Shown: one piece after another, positions 23,389 to 26,254 of the stretch | How the letters are laid out: every line of letters starts with the position of its first letter | Position numbering within the stretch: the first letter of the stretch is position 1 | NCBI GenBank assembly: GCA_038240875.1 | Contig: JBBRGG010000012.1 | Coordinates: 1 to 26,254 of the forward strand | From: JBBRGG01 sp038240875 | Lineage (GTDB): Bacteria; Planctomycetota; Phycisphaerae; Phycisphaerales; UBA1924 | Direction: 5' to 3' | Length of the DNA stretch: 26,254 nt | Translations under genes and position numbers: made by a program | Notes under the pieces: model-generated | What the model was told of the DNA's origin: nothing | The model's input: the letters and a program-made list of their open reading frames with translations, nothing else | Databases searched by the model: none

Positions 23389-24557
23389 ATCCTGAGAAGG
23401 TTAGTAATGACAAGGCCTCAATGAGCACGCGAAATAGCCAGAGCACTGGTAATAGCGCACGAATAAGCATTAACTCGAAAGCGAAACAACTGCTCGCAAT
23501 GTTCAAAGATGGAGCGGGCACTTTAGGTAGCGCTTCGGGACGCAAGATCCGAGCGTCACAGCGTACGGCGATATTGGGGGCCGCCGCATTGGTTGTCATT
23601 GTCGCCGCGATCTCGCTTCAGAAATTCATGATTAGTCCCACGCGTGCGGTTGATTCCAAGATCGGCGCTACCGCAAAGTCGATTACCGATCTTGAATCGC
23701 AGCTTGCCACCAATGACAAAGTGCTCGTTGGGCTTCGCAGCGCGGCAAATTCAACGCTTGGTGGCACGCTTGACGAAGTATCGCACCAGTTTCGCGCGAG
23801 GCTCAGCGCACTGGCCGAAGCTGGAAAGCTCTCGAAGATCGTCGTGGATCAACGTTCTGGCGAGCCCATGACCAGTCCTATTGCAACGGCACGAGGCTTG
23901 CCCCAGTCGCTGACACTGCTTCGATCAAGCCTGCGAAAAAAGCCTGATTTCATCGTTATCCGAGGCACGCTCAAGGGTCAGGGAAGTCTTCAGGATTCGC
24001 TTGCCTTGCTCGGCACGATACAAGCGCAAGACTGGGTTCATCGTGTCGAAGGGTTTTCGATCAAGCCGCTGGGCAAAGAGCGCGAACGGGTTGAGATTTC
24101 AATTGATGTATCAACCCTCTTCTTGCCTGACTTAGTTAAGAAGGATTACGCGCAGCCAAGCTCTAGTGTGATAGCGCAAGCGAGTCAGGGGCTTGTCGCG
24201 CGGATCGCCGAGCGTGATCCATTCCGATATCCATCGCCTGAAGTTGTGGTAGCTGTGCAAACCCCGCAACAACCGGCGCGCGTGCCGAGTGCGCCTGTCG
24301 TCGAACCGCCCGCGTATCACGAATGGCGTGTTGCGGGTGTGATGCTTGGTTCGCGCGGGGCCGAGGTGATCGTGGTCAATGGCAGGACCAACGAAAGCCT
24401 CTCGCTGTCTCTGGGTGGCAAAGTGCTTGGAGCAACCTTGGTCGAATGCCGGGTCGACGTGGCGGTCTTCGAGATTGAGGGCACGAAATTCATTGTTCAA
24501 AGTGGTGAAAGTTTGGGGGCGCGCCGCCCCGACGATCCGGTACACTCGATACGTTGA
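23385..24557 (+). CDS. GspM/PilO-like protein fused to a GspC/PilP-type HR domain
   Basis: 390 residues from GTG 23385, with GGAGG six bases upstream and a four-base overlap with gspL. A polar cytoplasmic tail (1-60) precedes one membrane helix (61-82). A coiled-coil (about 88-150) and a ferredoxin-like region (about 186-245: DFIVIRGTLKGQGSLQDSL...VEGFSIKPL) follow, as in PilO/GspM. After RDPFRYP (278-283) and a Pro-rich linker comes a second domain (312-378). It contains EWRVAGVMLGSRGAEVIVVNG and FEIEGTKFIVQSGESL. This is the pattern of the homology region of GspC or of PilP, the part that binds the N0 domain of the secretin. No separate gspC is present, so this protein probably does both jobs. 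The HR assignment is by pattern, not by alignment. Confidence 0.75.
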   Translation: MNPEKVSNDKASMSTRNSQSTGNSARISINSKAKQLLAMFKDGAGTLGSASGRKIRASQRTAILGAAALVVIVAAISLQKFMISPTRAVDSKIGATAKSITDLESQLATNDKVLVGLRSAANSTLGGTLDEVSHQFRARLSALAEAGKLSKIVVDQRSGEPMTSPIATARGLPQSLTLLRSSLRKKPDFIVIRGTLKGQGSLQDSLALLGTIQAQDWVHRVEGFSIKPLGKERERVEISIDVSTLFLPDLVKKDYAQPSSSVIAQASQGLVARIAERDPFRYPSPEVVVAVQTPQQPARVPSAPVVEPPAYHEWRVAGVMLGSRGAEVIVVNGRTNESLSLSLGGKVLGATLVECRVDVAVFEIEGTKFIVQSGESLGARRPDDPVHSIR

Positions 24558-24743
24558 GAGATATTGCCGCTGAATTCAAGGGTGATAGTTTGCCCCTGAA
24601 GAATCACGAATCAGTTCGGTGCGTGCACGAACACGTTGGAAGTTCGGTTCTTTGATGGCGTTTGTTCTTGCTGATTGCGTTTGTCCACGCCAAAGTGAAT
24701 CTCGCGTGCGGTTTGCAGCACGCATCTAGTTCGAGGAGGCTTT
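24558..24743 (+). other. Gap between gspM/C and gspD
   Basis: 186 bp, a break in the otherwise packed gspH-gspM cluster, so gspD may have its own promoter. An imperfect hairpin (TTCA-GGG with CCC-TGAA, one bulged A) spans 24575-24600 but has no T-run, so it is a weak terminator candidate at best. No clear -35/-10 pair is seen. Confidence 0.4.
24734..24739 (+). promoter_or_regulatory. Ribosome binding site of gspD
   Basis: AGGAGG four bases before ATG 24744, which also starts a good signal peptide. Confidence 0.75.
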
Positions 24744-26254
24744 ATGCGTCACCCATGTGCCGCCGGTGTAATTGTCGCAGCAGCTCTCCTTGCTTCGAGC
24801 GGGATCGCGCGGTCGGTCTTTGCACAAGATACGACCCAAACAAAGGACCAGCTAGTTCCAGCTATAACCTCGACGGGGTCGCCCGAAGTGGTTCTACCAA
24901 GTGAGGTCCCGAGTAGAGTCATGCCTGGTAGCACACCGATCACGCAACCTGATCAAAAGCCGGGTCCGGCTCTGGCCGGAGTTGCGGACAAGGCCGATGT
25001 TGCTGACAAGGCCGATGTTGCTGACAAGGTTGGTGCTGCATCTGATGCGGGCGCTTCAGCTCCGGCAGCGTCAGCCTCGTTCATCGGCTTCAACTTCAAG
25101 GACGCGCCGATTGATCGCGTACTTGATTTCTTCGCTCGAGAAGCAGGCTTGCCCATCATCTTTGAAGCGCCCGCGCCGCAAGGCTCGATCACGTTCGTGA
25201 GCAGCGAGAGATACGCCTTTGGCGAAGCTCTTTCGATCCTGAACCTCAACCTTGCTCGCTTTGGCGTTGCGCTTCGCGAACAAGACCGCTACCTTTATCT
25301 CGCGACGATCCAGGACGCGATGCGTCGCCCGGTGCAAGTTGCAACGCCCGAAGAACTCGCAAAGTACACGCCCGACACCATCGTTACCGTTGGCATTCCT
25401 CTCGACAATGCGCGCGTGGAACAAGTCATCGAGCAGGTCAAATCGATGATTGGGCCCTTTGGTGGCGCGTTGGCGGTGCCTACGCAGAACATGCTGATCG
25501 TGGTGGAGTCCGCCGCCCAGGTCCGCCGTATTAAGCAAGTGATCAGTGCGATCGATTCGATCCGCCCCATCGATAGCGCGTTCCAGATCTTCCCTTTGAA
25601 ATACGCCAATCCAGACGCGGTACTTGGCTCGCTCCAAGGGCTATTGGGTGAGCGACAGCGCACCGTCATCGTTGACAAAGATGGGAAGTCACGCGTCGTT
25701 GAAGAAGTTTCCGTCTCAGGGATCAACATCAGCGCCGATCCGCGCACAAACTCGATCATCGCGGTTGGCGCACAGGCACGCATCGACAATGCCAAGGAAC
25801 TAATCGAGTTGTTGGACGTGCCTGCGACGGGAAATCAGCAACGAGAACTGGTCACGTTCGTGCTCACGGGTACCAACGCCGACGAAGCGGCGCAGCGAGT
25901 GAGCGCGCTCTTCGCTCAGATCGAAGGCAAGGACAAGCCCATCGTTGTTCCACTAGCCAAATCTGGTAAGATCTCGATCCTGGGGAGCCAAGTGCATGTT
26001 GCCCAGGCAAAGGCGCTGGTTCTAGAAATGGATGGCGGCGCCATCGCTGAAGGTACGCGTACCACCGCCGCGATCATCCTCGCCAACGCCAATGCGACCG
26101 CAGCCGAAGCGATCGTTTCGCGTCTGTTGCAAGGGTCACTTTCCAACGCTTCTCGCGTCATCGCGGGCCCTGATGGGCGCACGCTGTTGGTCAGCGGCAC
26201 CGACGCCGAGGTTGCGCTGGTTCGGTCGCTCATCGTCGCCATCGATGCTGTGCC
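24744..26254 (+). CDS. gspD: Type II secretion secretin GspD, N-terminal part, runs off the window
   Basis: The frame is open from ATG 24744 to the last base (503 full codons). A signal peptide ends near residue 28 (FAQ/DTT). A polar linker with an 18-bp repeat follows to about residue 110. The N0 domain starts at 113 (FIGFNFKDAPIDRVLDFFAREAG), the STN-like fold that contacts GspC. Then come four N1-type modules beginning near 211 (TIVTVGIPL), 280 (FQIFPLKYANPD), 368 (ELVTFVLTG) and 440 (TTAAIILANANA). Most end in an xIDxxxP-like strand. Usual GspD has N0 plus three such modules before the channel, and the channel has not begun here. The protein is therefore unusually long on its periplasmic side. 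It forms the outer-membrane pore. The codon style becomes strongly C-ending towards the edge. Confidence 0.92.
   Translation, partial: MRHPCAAGVIVAAALLASSGIARSVFAQDTTQTKDQLVPAITSTGSPEVVLPSEVPSRVMPGSTPITQPDQKPGPALAGVADKADVADKADVADKVGAASDAGASAPAASASFIGFNFKDAPIDRVLDFFAREAGLPIIFEAPAPQGSITFVSSERYAFGEALSILNLNLARFGVALREQDRYLYLATIQDAMRRPVQVATPEELAKYTPDTIVTVGIPLDNARVEQVIEQVKSMIGPFGGALAVPTQNMLIVVESAAQVRRIKQVISAIDSIRPIDSAFQIFPLKYANPDAVLGSLQGLLGERQRTVIVDKDGKSRVVEEVSVSGINISADPRTNSIIAVGAQARIDNAKELIELLDVPATGNQQRELVTFVLTGTNADEAAQRVSALFAQIEGKDKPIVVPLAKSGKISILGSQVHVAQAKALVLEMDGGAIAEGTRTTAAIILANANATAAEAIVSRLLQGSLSNASRVIAGPDGRTLLVSGTDAEVALVRSLIVAIDAV
24981..25034 (+). repeat. 18-bp tandem repeat, 3 copies (VADKAD)
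   Basis: Units at 24981-24998, 24999-25016 and 25017-25034 encode VADKAD, VADKAD and VADKVG in the linker between the gspD signal peptide and N0 domain. The first two differ at one base. Confidence 0.9.

Noticed and set aside
1..26254. The window as a closed 26-kb circle
   Set aside because: Joining the last base to the first breaks the secretin frame, and chromosomal-type genes such as hrpA and a T2SS locus make a small plasmid unlikely. The question of two secretins or one is kept as a finding.
1..26254. Insertion sequences, prophage, tRNA or rRNA genes
   Set aside because: I looked for transposases, integrases, terminal inverted repeats, tRNA cloverleaf and CCA ends and saw none that I could support.

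Overview
The window reads as chromosomal DNA from a Gram-negative-type bacterium with an outer membrane. It carries secretins, pseudopilins, a lipoprotein and an exported glutathione peroxidase. The divergent type II secretion (T2SS) genes, the two-domain pterin-synthase-like protein and the many long low-complexity linkers suggest a planctomycete, perhaps a Phycisphaerae-like lineage. That placement is inference from style, not from a marker gene. Non-ATG starts are common: about half of the genes are best read from GTG or TTG.

Layout. (1) 1-3290, plus strand, C-rich: the 3' part of a secretin gene, then a probable lipoprotein with propeller-like repeats. (2) 3375-9454, plus strand, strongly G-rich: a full-length HrpA-type DEAH RNA helicase and a multi-pass M48 metalloprotease. 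(3) 9488-13852, minus strand. In transcription order: a two-domain pterin-synthase-like protein, an orphan MalG-type sugar permease, a 4-oxalocrotonate-tautomerase-like protein, an MhqO-like ring-cleaving dioxygenase and an MhqD-like esterase. The last two, perhaps with the tautomerase, look like a quinone/aromatic detoxification group. (4) 14168-15118: an exported glutathione peroxidase followed by a good intrinsic terminator. (5) 15220-26254, plus strand: a T2SS locus in the order gspF, gspG, gspH, gspI, gspJ, gspK, gspL, gspM/C fusion, gspD. gspH to gspM are tightly packed, with overlaps or short gaps. gspG and gspD are preceded by longer gaps, and gspG has a sigma-54-like promoter candidate. 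No gspE ATPase, prepilin peptidase or separate gspC is present.

How the genes work together. gspF to gspD would build the inner-membrane platform (F, L, M/C), the pseudopilus (G major; H, I, J, K minor) and the outer-membrane secretin (D). The GspC function appears to be fused to the C-terminus of GspM.

The most striking feature outside the genes is a recurring pattern of short tandem repeats, mostly 15 bp (five codons). Their unit sequences are unrelated, and they sit in at least five genes or their 5' regions and in one intergenic stretch. A second pattern is a chromosomal-strand G/C skew that ignores gene direction and changes sign near 3.3-3.7 kb.
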